Source: Thamnaconus septentrionalis
Taxonomy: Eukaryota; Chordata; Actinopteri; Tetraodontiformes; Monacanthidae
NCBI GenBank assembly: GCA_009823395.1
Contig: CM020519.1
Location: 2,422,501 to 2,486,500, forward strand
Length of the DNA: 64,000 nucleotides
Direction of reading: 5' to 3'
Positions within the stretch are counted from its first letter, which is position 1; each line of letters begins with the position of its first letter. Below are positions 40,901 to 53,395 of the stretch, one piece after another. The notes beneath the pieces are model-generated. The model was not told where the DNA came from, made no database searches, and worked only from the letters and a program-made list of their open reading frames with translations. The position numbers were made by a program, and so were the translations under genes.

Positions 40901-41777
40901 GACACTTTCAAAATAAAATTCGCCAGCGGGACTCCGGATGGATTTTTTTTGTCTAAAGAGGATTAATGGATTAGAAAGAGGAAGAGGCCAGCTAGAGAGG
41001 AGAGGAGAGAGAGAGGAGGAGAAGCAGCAGCACTACTGACTCAGTTAGACTTACAGAGTGAATCGATGGAATATCTGACTGTGTCTGTGAAGGTTCTCAG
41101 TCATCCAAGTCGTCTTAAAGTAGAAGTGTGACGTTGAGGCAACTGGACTTCTTGTGATCTTGAAGATGTTTTGCTTCTCAATCGGAAAAAGAGAAGCTGA
41201 TTTCAAGATTGCACAAACATTTCCAGTTGGCCCAACTTCACCCTTCTACTTTAAAATCTGACAAAAGTTCAGTTGGTCTTGAAGACCTCTGAAGAGAAAC
41301 CCAAATGTAGTCTATCGATATTTAGGCATGAAGATGTTAGGAGTTCCTCAGGGTTCATTACTCGGTCCACTGTTGACCGTAAGCTGCTGCAAATACATTT
41401 TAAATTAAATGTCAAAAAGAATTCAAAGTGCTTGTCTTAAGTGTGTTAAGGTTTAATATGCGTTGTAGATATTAACACATTTCAGTACAAAGTTAAGCTG
41501 TAACTTCAAAAAGTGTTTGCTTGCCTCAAAGGTTCGGATGCAAAGAGTTGTTTGTTTGTTTGTTTGTTTGTTTGTTTTTGTTTCATTCAAATGCAAAATG
41601 TGATCCTTCATCTGGTCTTTGTGCAACACTCGCTCCTCTCCTCAGGTTCGCTTCAGCCCCAACATGTGCTGCCACACCTGGCTGGTGTCGGGGGGTCGGA
41701 CCGGGCTGGTCAGACTGATGTGCCTCCGGGCTCTGATTGGCTGGCCGCTCAACCCTGAGAGCAAAGGTCAGTTATGA
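31773..41777 (+). CDS. gtf3c2: General transcription factor 3C polypeptide 2 (TFIIIC110)
   Basis: WD40 subunit of TFIIIC, which binds the B box of RNA polymerase III genes; nuclear. Nineteen coding exons: 31773-31797, 32088-32838, 32941-33068, 33457-33593, 33680-33768, 33871-33948, 34078-34176, 34269-34494, 34662-34773, 34856-34973, 37217-37242, 37361-37490, 37617-37761, 38942-39103, 39303-39381, 39496-39624, 39891-40127, 40388-40495, 41646-41777. Start ATG sits in a good context (CCAATGG) and reads MDPPDSGQ. The N-terminus is an Arg/Gly/Ser low-complexity basic region, as in AT-hook-bearing orthologues. The C-terminal part has the family blocks [89 protein letters not shown]...WLVSGG. Length about 969 residues against 911 in human. 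One extra base in exon 34269-34494 breaks the frame. All other phases agree. Confidence 0.95.
32275..32480 (+). repeat. gtf3c2: Coding minisatellite, Arg/Gly/Ser repeat in gtf3c2
   Basis: Tandem GGAAGAGGTAGA and GGAAGTGGAAGA units encode GRGRGS repeats for about 60 residues in frame. The tract is purine-rich on the plus strand, and units of 12 and 18 bases are intermixed. Confidence 0.9.
37077..37138 (-). mobile_element. Inverted fragment related to the hAT-like element at 6752
   Basis: Reverse complement of this piece contains GGGCAAACTACGGTCC and GGGCCGC...CTTAAC-type sequence matching the GGGCAAACT...GCGGCCCGTTAAG part of the first copy. It lies in an intron of gtf3c2. Confidence 0.6.
37877..37903 (+). 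repeat. Poly-A run
   Basis: About 27 consecutive A in a gtf3c2 intron, perhaps the tail of a retroposed repeat. Confidence 0.8.
41090..41315. mobile_element. Interspersed repeat of common teleost type
   Basis: GTGAAGGTTCTCAGTCATCC through the CTTGAGGCAACTGGAC-like segment (here GTTGAGGCAACTGGACTTCT) and AGATGTTTTGCTTCTC resembles a repeat seen very often in fish genomes. Identification is from memory of that pattern. It has no coding capacity here and sits in the last gtf3c2 intron. Confidence 0.45.
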
Positions 41778-44772
41778 CGACTAAATAATAGTAATAAGAA
41801 TAAGAATAATAATAATAATAATAATGGTAATAATATTCATGCCAAACAGGTTTAGGTTACAGGTTTAAAAAAAAAAAAAAAAATAAGGCTCAGACCCTGG
41901 AGTGAAGTTCTCGTTACAAACGTTTCATTCTGTCTCGAGCCAAAGCTCAACAAGTGCCTCGCCGCCAAAACACAACAATAGTCGTTGATAGTTTGTAGTT
42001 TTCCGAGAGAGTCGAGCGGGATTTTCCTTTTTCTAAGAATCTAATGGCGGGTGACTGAAAACCACAGGTGGATTATGCGGTCAGTCAATGAGCGAGTGGT
42101 CTGGTCCACGAGTCCTTCACCACAGGACACCTTTTCTTACTTTTCTCACCCGTGAAACAAACACACATCACAATCACAGCAGCACCTGAAACATCATCAG
42201 CTCACGTGGCTTTCAAGTTTCAACGATCATTGTGAAATGTTGGTTATTTTAGCGTTGTTGATGGTTTGTTTTTTTTTGTTTAGTTTAAGTTTGTCTAATT
42301 TTATTTTTTAAAACAACTCAGGTTGTAACTGCAGATACTTGAATTTTTTATCGAACCACTGCTGGGTGTATAATAATTGTTTATTTGTTCTTTTTCAAAG
42401 GCATTATTTTGAAGTGTGCTTTTTTTTTTTTTTTCTTCAGTGTGTACAGTACAAATTGAAAAAAGATTATAATTTATACACTCTTGTGTCTGTTTTAGAG
42501 GTTGTTTGTCTTCAGATTTGTCTTTTTTTAATGGACATTTGTGATTTAAAATCCATACTGACAGCGCGTCACAAAATCCTGATGTGAATGTCGTAAAAGA
42601 AAATCATTCATTCATCATTCATTATAAATATTGTAAATCTTAAAACCATGAATGCATAAAAATGTACAGCAGTCACTTTGTTTAGCCTTCTTGCTATTTT
42701 TGAAACATTAAATAAATAATTTTCTAGTAAATGGTTTTCCATCTGTACTTTTACATGTTCAAGAGGTGATTTAGTGAAACAGTATTAAAACAGATTTGTT
42801 AGGATTTGATTGCGGGCTGGGAAAAGCAGATCTCTGCAAAAATCAAACCTCCTGCGTCACCTGCACTTTTTTATTTCACTTTACAAAAACCAAAAGGAAA
42901 ACTCTTGCCACACACAGAAACGGGTGAATCAATGCAGCGTCACCGACACACGTAGACAAATGGGACCCATGTACAAGAAGATTTCAACATATTTACACAT
43001 GTACACACAGGATTATGCACAGAAGATAACACAATATGTCACATATGTACAACGGCCACACAAAGACAGCACGACACGGAGCATTCCCACACGTTACACT
43101 TCCACAGAGGACAGAACAGGAAAACGGCTTTTCTGGAAGGATGAAATGGACCTGCGGCAGCCTGGAGAGCAGCACGATCGGCACGTACACCAAAACCAGT
43201 CCGCTCACACTCAAAGTCTAGCTTGGTGTCAGAGCTCCGCGATGAATATACTTCTCAAAGTACAAGATTTTGTTTGGTTTTTTTTTTAAGAAAAATGCTG
43301 AAAATATAGAATTTGAAAGACTTTCCCCCTCCCCATTTGATTAATCCGTCGCTTGGCATCTCGACAAATATTGACTGGCAGTAATATGAGGACCTTTTTT
43401 CGTTGAGTTTTTTTTTTTACGCTTAACGTGACATTCAGTAACGGCTAACAACCATGCAGGTGCCTGGATGGGAGCGGTGGTCGGCTGGTTTGAGCAGGAC
43501 TTGAGAACAGAAACACAAAGAGACATCACAGCAAAAATGTTGACTGGGCCTGTTTGTTATTTTAAATATCATCCAGGTGAGGTTCCACCAACCCGGTCTT
43601 CAGGGTTCTACGTGGTCCCGGGGCAGTCTAGTGAAATCACTGGATCAACGCCAGCTGCCTATTCAGCCAGAAGCATTTCATTGGTGATAAAGTGAGCGGC
43701 TGCCTCTTGGGCTTTTTATTAGAAGAGTTAGAGAGTTGGAGGAGGGATGTAAAGCTATAAGTGGAATGACAACTAGACGGAAAACAAGTGGAAGCCCGAA
43801 CCAGCTGTCCAGTCAAACTTCTGGATACGTCCAGCATCAGACCAGAACATCATTACACCACCTTGCTGTAAAAACAGTGCAGCCATCACGATCAAAAAGA
43901 GCCATCGATATCATTGTCATACTTCCATTTATTCTCCTTTGTGGAAAAAATATGTACGACGTGATTGATGATCCAAAAATAACCCACTTAATGAAAACCC
44001 AACAATCCTTCAGACAATCCGAGTGAACTGACTGAGTGGTCGGTCCAGAGCCTCGGCTGTTTCCGTTCCTCTCTGGCTTTGACTGTGAATTGCATATTTG
44101 GAAAAGCTACCGTGGTGAGTAAAGCAGAAGCGACAAAGGTTGTGTCTGACATCCGTGGCTCTACATCTGGCAGTTGGACTTGGAATATTCAAGGTTCGGC
44201 AGTGTTTACAACCAGCAGCACGTCCGTATCTCAAACCCATCCAAGAGGATTTTCTCAATTGTAGATGGAAAAACTGAGACAAAGAGGAAAATGGCTCTGC
44301 TCTTGAGAAATCATTTATTTACCTCCGATCTTGAATTTTCATAATAACTTGTATCGTGTTTCCAAAACCAGGTGTCAAGGAAGTTTTGGCTGAACTTTTG
44401 TCAGGGCTGCACTTCCCAAGATTTTTGTTACATGCTAAACTAAATTGAATTAATGTGCCTCAGTTTCTCATCCTTGAAATTGTTCCGGTAATTCCACGGA
44501 ATTGTAAGATTCAAGGTGTAACACTAAAGAAAGAAAGGCGGCTGGTTGGGTTTCATGGTAGCGTGGAGCTCCATCACCAACACAGACGCGGTGTTTGCGG
44601 TCTTAAAGAAAGGCCAATGACACAATTAGGAAAACTTTCTTTGCACAACTCTTGGATACAGCAGCTCTCGCAAAGTCCAATTCACCCAAAAAGAAATGAA
44701 GACGTGCCTGAGGCCCAGTCCGTGTTCTGTGAGCACCAGTCCAGTCCAGTCCAGTCCAGTCCGGAACCAGCA
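41778..44772. other. Convergent 3' regions of gtf3c2 and the zinc transporter
   Basis: AT-rich UTR-like sequence. gtf3c2 reads in from the left and the transporter from the right; AATAAA on the minus strand at 44319-44314 is a candidate end for the latter. No further gene supported. Confidence 0.5.
42711..42716 (+). terminator. Candidate polyadenylation signal of gtf3c2
   Basis: AATAAA in AT-rich sequence about 930 bases after the assigned stop at 41777. It supports a long 3' UTR if the last exon ends where called. Confidence 0.4.
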
Positions 44773-47700
44773 TCAGTCACTGGGGTCCTGGCAGCTGGAG
44801 CAGTGGCTCATGTCTTCCGAGTAGAGCTCCACCTGGATGGTGATGCTTTGGAAGCCGAACTTTGTGTTGAGCAGCTCGGTGGCCTCCTGCAGAACTGACT
44901 GAGCGTCGGCGCCCTCCTCTGGTGTGGAACAAAGTAATGAAGAATTATTTTTTGGGTTACTTATCGATTGTCTTTTAAATTGTCTTTTTAATATTGATCC
45001 AGAACGCAAATATCTCAGTTGCCCCCTATTGGTGGCGTGTAGTACAGTTCTTAAACCGTAACTCGCTCTGCCAGATGGAATGTTTTCCAGATCCATCAAA
45101 TTTATTTCATGCAAAGTAGCTGTTCTGGTAAAAATTCCTACTTAATTTGACTTAAAAATAAATAAATAAAATAAAATAAATTTTTTTAAGTAAACTAAAT
45201 TCTTACAAATCCATCTGACCAGACATATTTGTGGAAATTCAGACTTAAAAATTTAACACGTCAGCTGCTTTGCGAGGAACCAAGCGGCCTAGGTATCCGT
45301 TCATGAATTTCCTGGACTTATTACTTGAAATCGCAGTTAAAAATATTTCTACGACAGTAATTTGTAAAGCACATATTCACAAGAAGAGCATTTTTGAAGA
45401 AAAAAAAGACGGAGATGGTTGGTGTACCTATGGCCAAGTGAACGGAGACCAGCGCCTGGCCCAGAGTCAGAGCCCACAGATGGAGGCTGTGCATGGACTT
45501 GACGGCCTTCACGCTCAGCAGCACCTCCTTCACCGAGTTGAACTCGATCCCTTTCGGAGAGCCTGAAACACACACAACGCTGTGAAAAATCCTGATTTAT
45601 TTTTTTTTCTATCCTATCCAGCACGTTTTCCTTCATCTCTCGCAAATTTTCTGTGATTTATGATGATTAATACACAGGCAGAACGGAGCTTGCATGAACA
45701 GCATCCACTACGCCGCACGCTGACCCTGCTGGCGGTTGACTCAGATCTTGAGTGCGTCGCTCCACAAGGTCATCGAGCGAAGGTTCAGCAGTGAGTGTGC
45801 AGAGAGAATTTGTCAAATGTCCCGTGAAACACGACCATGTCCTCAGGACGTGGCCATCTGCACTCTTCAACCCCCAACAGCTACAGTAGCTGATGCCTCA
45901 TTACTACTTCCTGTTTCTGGATGAGAATCTTCTTGTCGCAAACGGTGTGCGGTACAGTTTGTCCAGTTTGGCGTGCGGCCACTTGAACACGTCGCCGGCC
46001 TGGATTTACTCGATCGAGTCGCGACAACACACAGTTCATTGTTGGGAAGTTAAATTTCTGAACGTTTCAGAGGAAAATGTCTCCGTGTTGCAGCTTGAGG
46101 ATCTTTGTACCTCTCCCCTGTCTATCATCTGATGGAGCAGCAAGTGAAATACCTTCCATGAGTATCCTGAAGACGTCTCTGAGGATGGTGACTGTGGTGC
46201 AGAGGACAAACACGGAGAACATGAAGGTACAGATGGGATCTGCAACTTTATACTCAGGCTGAGAGGGAGAGAGAGAGGGGGAGGGAGGAAGAGGAGAGTG
46301 AGGAGGAGACTTGTGACGACTGAGAGTGAAAGAAGAGGCATCAGATGGTGTTTTCCACAGTCAGGAGCCTTGAAAAAGGCTTCGGGCGTTGACAGGAGAG
46401 GGGAACATCTTGCAATAAGATGCAAATGTAAAAGAAAGAATTGGAATAAATTGAGGACTTAGGCCACCTTCACTAATGTTGCTTCTGTTAGACTAGCTTG
46501 TTGGGTGACAGGTGACATGTTGGCCAACATTAAGTTTGTGTTTTTGGTAGTTTTTGAAGGTGTCATAGTTCTGCCTTAAAATTATACTTTCAAAATAGTT
46601 TTTTTACAACATGTGAAATGTAAAGTTAAGTAAGAACAATTTCTTTTGCAACTATAATTGTAATGTTGAGAACCTACATAGCTACGTTCAATTAAAACTG
46701 GAACTTAGAACTTAGAAAAACAAAATTTCTGCGCTACAACGTTACAGAAACTCAACTAGAGCTGAGAAGTGGGATTGAAACAAGTCTTTTGGCACCAAAG
46801 TTGCTGCTAAATGCACTTAAATGTGTCATTAAAGAAGAAAGGACGGGCGTCACTTTCATCTGACACCCGTTTTCACAAACTGACCCGGACGTAGATGATG
46901 GTCGCCGCCACCATGACACCCACGCTCTGCAGCAGGTCTCCCACCACGTGGATGAAGGCGGCACGGACGCTGGTGTTGCCGTGGGCGGCGCCGCCGAGGA
47001 GCGTGTGGCGTGGCCGTGGCCGTGGGCGGGGGCGTGGCTCTGGCCGTTCTCGTCGATCTGGTGATAGCCGCTGCTGTGGGCGTGGAAGGTGGTGGAGTGA
47101 TGGAGGATGTAGGCCATGCTGCGAGGGGAAATGGAGAGACGCGTGAATTTGAGCTGCAGCTACCAGTCGTTCTTGTGAGCGATTAATCGATCGGCTGTTT
47201 TCACTTAATTGATTTGATCAAATGAGTATTTGAACAGCCGAAAACAGCGGACTCAGTGTTCAGCAGCGGCAAAATTGAAGAAACAAAGAAAATTTGTCAT
47301 CAAATCGTCTTTTAATTGATTTGAATTGATTAATCGATTAATTCATTAATCGGTTTAATTGTTTCAGCTCTTATGTCCTTTGCTTTGTTGGGTCATGCAG
47401 AGAAACCCCTCACATTATGTTGACGATGACGGCGCAGCCGGACGTGACCAGCATCACGCTGCCCTCGATCTCGTAGTCATTGCGGACGATCCTCTCGATG
47501 GCTAAGTAGACCAGCGCTCCCGTCACGATCCAGATCGAAATGACTGAGATGAAGGCCCCCAGGATCTCTGTAGGGTGGAGGAGAGGGACATAAATCATCT
47601 CAACCCGCAGGACTGGATCCAACATGACGGGAAGATTAACGACGGTCATCCCTCAGTGGACACGCGCTCACAGTGAAGACGATGGGGAACGAGGGATCTC

Positions 47701-49820
47701 CTAATTCCATTTATCTTTAAATGGATCTGCCAGATCCGTCCAATTAGCTTCCGACCCTTCAGATGTCCGTCCATCCATTCAGCCGTCCATGCAGCCACCC
47801 ATCTCCAATCTAAACAAACAGTGCGTGGCTCCTGACCTGATCTGTGCCAGCCAAAGTTCATGGTTTTGGTGGGAGGCCTGGAGGAGATCCACAGCGAGAA
47901 CAGGCTCACCATCATGCTGCCAAAGTCTGTCAGAAGGTGGGCGGCGTCCGTCATGATGGCCAGACTGTGGGCCAGGTAGCCTCCTGTAGGGAAGAACGGG
48001 GAGGAGTGTTACAGATGGGTTTGGGAATCATTCCATAACCTGCATCTACCCTTTTATTGGCTAGTAAAAAATGGCAGGTTACGTAGCAAACTGGTGCGCA
48101 GAGTATGAAAAGGGTTCAACCTGAAGAACTTTGAAGGTTTTTTCCCTCTGATCACCCACTTCTTGACCTGCCACCGCCAGTTTGCTTGGGTCAGGGGTCA
48201 GAGGTCAGGGGCTAAGGTTGGGGTGAATGAGCTAGCCAATGATGGAAATTCACAAATATGCTTCATCTGCAAGTTTAGATATATGTGACATGGCCAAAAG
48301 AAATTGCTTGATGTTTTTCAAGGTCTTTATCCATCCATCCATCCTTTTTTCAATACTCGCTAAGCTCAGGGTCACGGGGGTCTGCGGGAGCCTATCCCAG
48401 CTGTCAAAGGGCGAAGGCAGGGTACACCAGGGTATGCCAGAGACAAAGACCAACAACCATTCGCCCTAACATACACCTACACCTAAATTTGACCTCACAT
48501 GCATGTTTTTGGACTGTGGGAGGAAGCTGGAGAACCTGGAGAGAACCCACGCAGACACAGGGAGAACATGCAAACTCCACACAGAAAGGCCTCAGGCCCC
48601 GGAATCGAACCCATGACGATCATTGAATACATTTTTGTGTTTTGTTCCTTGACTGGTGTAGTCTCCTCCTCGTTTTCTGCCCAGCGTGCTCCTCCGACTC
48701 CCAGAGTCTTTTGCTGCTTTGCCTTGTGGATTTGTGCCATTTGCGGCGCCGACAGCAGTCAGTTAGAGCGGCGGTGGGGCTCGTTCCCCTCAGACTCTCC
48801 AAGTTCCGCCGTGACAGCTCGGTGATTTATGGCGGCTGCTTGTGCACTTGACATCCTTTTGGTGAGTGCGGGCGGGGGGGAGGAGCGGAGGCCGCCACTC
48901 TAAAAACTGCCTGAAAACACCGGCGCAAAGCTGGACGGACACAGCCACGGCTGTGATTGGCCGAGAGCTCGCTCACCTATGACCTCGCCGATCATGAAGA
49001 CGAGGCAGACGGCCGAGGCGATGTAGAGTTTCTTCTTGGCTATCAGCTTGTCCCCGCCGTCCTCGCGCCGCCGCCGCCGCTTTGTTGGCGCCATGGCAGT
49101 GGGCGCCGATGGACCGCTTCAGCTCCATGCCACCGCCGCCGGCAACGCCCCCATTTTTCAAGGAGAAGTCGGGGTACTGCTCTTTGGTCTCTGGGAAGGA
49201 GCTGAAGTGATGAGAAGACGGTTAAAAAAAACAATCGGAAACGATTGCTCTTTATGGGTCCTGTTTGGCTCCACCTAGTGGCCATTTTCAAACATCAGTC
49301 TCACATATTTTTTTTCTGTTCTTCGCTAACCTCTTTGGAATATGTTTTCCAAAAATGCTTTTCATGTTAACACTTAATGTGCATGCTGAGCAGCCGTGGA
49401 GTTTGGCTCAAATGATGGAACGCACTCAAACGTCTCGCAGCCGTGCTGCCGTGGCCGAGCTGCTAGCTTCTGTTGCGCTCGCCCCAACGACGTGTAAACA
49501 CGTCGGTTCATCTCTGTCGGCGCTGCACTCGCTGTGTTATTGGAGCGTGCAAGTGTTAAACACTGACGAAGCGGTTTAGATACAGAGAGCCGACATCAAG
49601 GCCGCTTGTCCTCCGAGAACAACAACAGATCTGGTGGGGTTTTCATCACGGGAAACAGGAGAAAATGCTGACTTTGTCCTTTTGACACAAGCGCATACGC
49701 ACGCACGCACACACACACACACACACCTAGATTGCCACTCTTGCCTTGTGCAGCAAGAGAGGGCTGCGATGATGGGAGTAATGAGGTGGAAAAAAACTAA
49801 TTTAGTCTCACTTGAGATAA

Positions 49821-49854
<34 letters not shown>

Positions 49855-50815
49855 AATGCATGCCAATCTCGTGCACTTCACATGGGAGATTGCTTGTGTT
49901 GCATTGTTAGCCTTTATCGTGAGCATACACACACACACACACACACACACGACTCAAGCTGTCTCAACTGAAAGGAAGCAGTCGAGCGGAAAACGGATTC
50001 TGTTCAATTACACCATCAGTGGCGCATCAGTGCAAACAAAGCCCCTCCGTCAACCCAACACACAATCAGGCAATTTGAGGCCTAAAAATAGTTTGGATAG
50101 AGAATTGTGAAAATATATCTATGTACATCCTCTATTGAATAGGCTATTAAACGATATAAATGAGTGATCAAGCACAATCACACCAATCTTGGCCAGACTA
50201 AGTGTTGAAGGCGTGAATTTCTGTAAGAGCGTCTGAAATTTAAATGAAATTGTTTTCCTGCGATTATGCAGAACCTTTAGTGATTTTGAGGGCCTTCAGC
50301 ATTATATATCAAAAGACCATAATAATAAAACAGTTTTACAAAAATTTTATTATTTGTAATTTAATACATGACTGAAGTAAAATAATATATAATGGACTTC
50401 AAACCAATCACCCAAATGATGGATTTTTAAAAGTTGAAAAGTGCATTTTGTTAGGCCTGTTCATTTTTTTTCTTTGCTGCTCGCTCGGCCTAATTATTAC
50501 GAGAGGATATTTGCTTCGTGTTTAGTTTTCTCATTAGTATTGATTAATCTTACACTGCAGTGTTGCTGAGCGGCGAAATAAAACCACTTTGCTAATCAAT
50601 TAAAAAGTGATAAGAGGCCAAAACTCTGCAGTTATTACCTCGGGTCTCATATTTAATTTCACAAAATATCCAGCGTGAAGCTGCCCAGCTGCTGCTTCAG
50701 AGTCTGTGAGCGTCCGGTGGGAGACGCACCCACTGCACTGAAACCACCTCTGAAGCCCCGCAGGCCAGGTGTTCAGGGCTCAATGCTGCAGACGCCATAA
50801 GACAGCGTCAGCAGC

Positions 50816-50858
<43 letters not shown>

Positions 50859-51566
50859 GAGGGAATATCCATTGACCTGTCAAATAGCATTACATGAATA
50901 AAACCTCCCTGGTCAACAAAAAAGAAGAACAAAAGAAAGGAGCAGAAAAGCTGCGATGCATTTAATGACAGCTGCAGTCTGTGGCACTGGAGCGCCGAGC
51001 TGTATTTCCTGCAATGTGCGCTGCCAGTTTAACTGGGAAATTTCCTCATGACATGTCGTGCATTTAACTCTTTTTTTTTTTTTTTTTTGTAAAGGTACGC
51101 AAAATAAAACTAGTCATGAATTCTGAGGGGTAACTACTGAAGGCCCAGCGTGTCAGATTCACTGGCATCTCAAGCTCACACCTGTGACATCACAATACAA
51201 TGAGTGAACTCTGAGCAGATCCATCAGCTGTGACTAGAACATGATGGCCTCAGTGAACCTGCTCTCCATGGCAATACAAGAATTTGCAAATTAGATATTA
51301 AAAATATTATTTTTTTCTGAATTTGTCTTGATCTATATTTCATTACATTTTATTCCATGCCAGGATAATACTTCTTAATATATATATATGTATATATACA
51401 TATTTATTTTGAGTGTATCAATCCCATAAAAACCAACAACAGACACAGTAAGACTGTATTCCAGTGCAGTTTCCCCAGTACAGATACAGCCTGGATACCT
51501 GAGCAGCACTGACTGGGAACCACTTTGCAGCCAACAGAGGTTAGAAAAAAAACTGCTTGCTGACAT

Positions 51567-51616
<50 letters not shown>

Positions 51617-51753
51617 GCACACACGGTACAAATGGTGCATGAAATCCACAACCTGGCGCCATATGTAGCCTTCATCTCTTTTGTGTGTGTGGGTGTGTGT
51701 GTGTGTGTGTCAATGCACGCGCGCGTGCATCGGCCAAATTAATACTCCTTTTT

Positions 51754-51784
<31 letters not shown>

Positions 51785-53010
51785 AAAACAACAGTCATAA
51801 CGTTCTGTGAGCGACACTCTGACGATGTTTATCGTGTTTTTTGTTTGTTTGTTTGTTTTAGAAAAAAAAAATCTCATTGCGCCATGTGTAAAAAACGGGC
51901 GCAGATTTTCCACCGCAAGGCTCGTGACAAGAAAGATTTCCCCCCCCACACACACACACAAATGGAAGGGCAACAGTTTTCCACCGACAAGTCGTTATTT
52001 ACGTTAAACATAAGATTTTGCCGGAGTGTTATTTTTTCTTCATGTTTTGATGTATTTATTTGTACTTGTTTATAGTTTTGTTTTTTTTGTGGTTTTTTTT
52101 TTAGTTTTGTTTTTTTGCGATTTCCTCTTTTGAAAATAAAGAATCCTGACAACAATTTTAATTTTTTTACAAATCAGCAACACTTTTGCAGTTATCACCC
52201 CCACGGACACATGAGCTAATTCGTTTCTTAATGTTTTTGGTTTTTATACCTTTCAGTCGAAATATCAAAAGTATACAAATACTAAAGACGATTTCCCTCT
52301 ATTATATTTTTCAATTTAATTTTGTTTGTTTTCTTCATCTATTAATTTCTCAGCACCTAAACACATTCATTTCAATTCGTTCAGCCACCACTAGATTTAT
52401 TTGTATTTGACGCTGTTGTAGTCTCGACCACCTCCGTCCCTTTCTGTCCCGTCATGCAGCTGCGACGTGCAGCATCAGCACCGTGCCTCCCTAATGACAG
52501 ATGATGAGTTTTGAGCGGCGCTCGGTGCGCTGGACCCCTGGGCCATTTGTCACAGGCTGTCCACAAACAAGCCAAGCATGGAAATGAATTTGTTCATTCA
52601 CATAAAACAGCCGCGCAGCCTCTATACACGCTTAACATGCACCACAGTAACGACTGCCCTGCACTGCACACACACACGGACGCACACACACACGCGCACA
52701 CACCGCCTCAGCGCTGTTCTGCAGACATAAGAATTAACTGCAAAATAATTGTCAAATTTCTGCAAAATGTATAAAACGAGATATATGCTCAGTCAACAGC
52801 CTGTATTTAAATTTCGTTGGTTTTTTTTTCAATGTTAAACATGTAAATATATATATATATATATATATATGTAAAATGCCATGTGCTTCCATTCTTTAAT
52901 GTGCAATTACAAGAAGAGTTCACCCACCTTTGGAGTTTCAGGGAATACGTCTTGGCATTCCTCTCGTGTATCAGCTGAGATTTCTCCGAGTTTGCCGCGT
53001 TATGATCCAT
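44773..53010 (-). CDS. slc30a3: Vesicular zinc transporter, SLC30A2/SLC30A3 group (ZnT)
   Basis: Proton-coupled zinc antiporter that loads zinc into vesicles. Exons in gene order: 53010-52928 ([13 protein letters not shown]...), 49201-48977, 47983-47837, 47567-47414, 47118-46885, 46258-46153, 45562-45428, 44918-44773. The cytosolic HCH motif precedes six membrane helices. Zinc-site motifs HLLTD (helix 2) and HVVGD (helix 5) are intact. A His-rich loop (HSS...[10 protein letters not shown]) lies between helices 4 and 5, and a C-terminal cytosolic domain ends CSSCQDPSD. That ending and FGWHRSEILGA resemble SLC30A2 most, but the position beside gtf3c2 and znf512 matches human SLC30A3, so the symbol is tentative. 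Two exons carry frame breaks: 49201-48977 in a GCG run (one base too many) and 47118-46885 in the His-rich loop (one too few or two too many). All other phases agree. Confidence 0.88.
47165..47375. mobile_element. Repeat of the ATTAATCGATTAA type (copy 1)
   Basis: GAGCGATTAATCGATC at the left and GATTAATCGATTAATTC at the right, typical of a small dispersed vertebrate element. Related pieces occur at about 56868-56942 and 62330-62403, both ending in a TTTGC(A/G)TCCC motif. Confidence 0.5.
48320..48625. mobile_element. Abundant teleost interspersed repeat (LINE or SINE tail type)
   Basis: The sequence from CCATCCATCC through AGCCTATCCCAGCTG, GACTGTGGGAGGAAGC, GAGAACATGCAAACTCCACA to GAATCGAACCC is a familiar high-copy fish repeat pattern. 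It lies in an intron of the zinc transporter and is noncoding here. Confidence 0.65.
49202..52927. other. Intron 1 of the zinc transporter with many CA/GT microsatellites
   Basis: CA or GT arrays at about 49704-49727, 49823-49851, 49927-49949, 50817-50857, 51568-51625 and 51683-51709, plus a TA array at about 52850-52870. No exon was recognised in it. Confidence 0.7.
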
Positions 53011-53153
53011 TGATGCAGCGTGCTGGCAGCCGCCGTCCCGTCTGAGAAGATAGAAAGTAGAATAAAAACAAAACAAAACAAAAAAAAAATGAAGCAGGTA
53101 GCTGTAGGACAGGTGACGTCTGCTCCGCTCCTTGGCCGGTGTTCACTGCAGGG

Positions 53154-53154
<1 letters not shown>

Positions 53155-53200
<46 letters not shown>
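53155..53200 (-). repeat. CAG/CTG trinucleotide repeat, about 15 units
   Basis: Just upstream of the zinc transporter start codon (53010), so probably in its 5' UTR or promoter. Read on the minus strand it is CAG. A second run of about nine units is at 53368-53395. Confidence 0.95.
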
Positions 53201-53201
<1 letters not shown>

Positions 53202-53367
53202 GGGGAGTCAGCCTCAGCCGGGACCTCATCATACTGTATCTGCGAGTTGCACCTCAAACTGAGCCGCTCAATCCCCTCATTGCGGCGCCGGGAAGGGAAG
53301 GAGCCATGCGCACAGACTGGTCTGACTGGAGCGAGGCTCTGTGTGGTCGAGTTGGAGCCTCGAACAC

Positions 53368-53395
53368 GCTGCTGCTGCTGCTGCTGCTGCTGCTG
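53368..53395 (-). repeat. Second CAG/CTG repeat
   Basis: About nine units in the same upstream region, separated from the first by some 170 bases of unrelated sequence. Confidence 0.92.
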
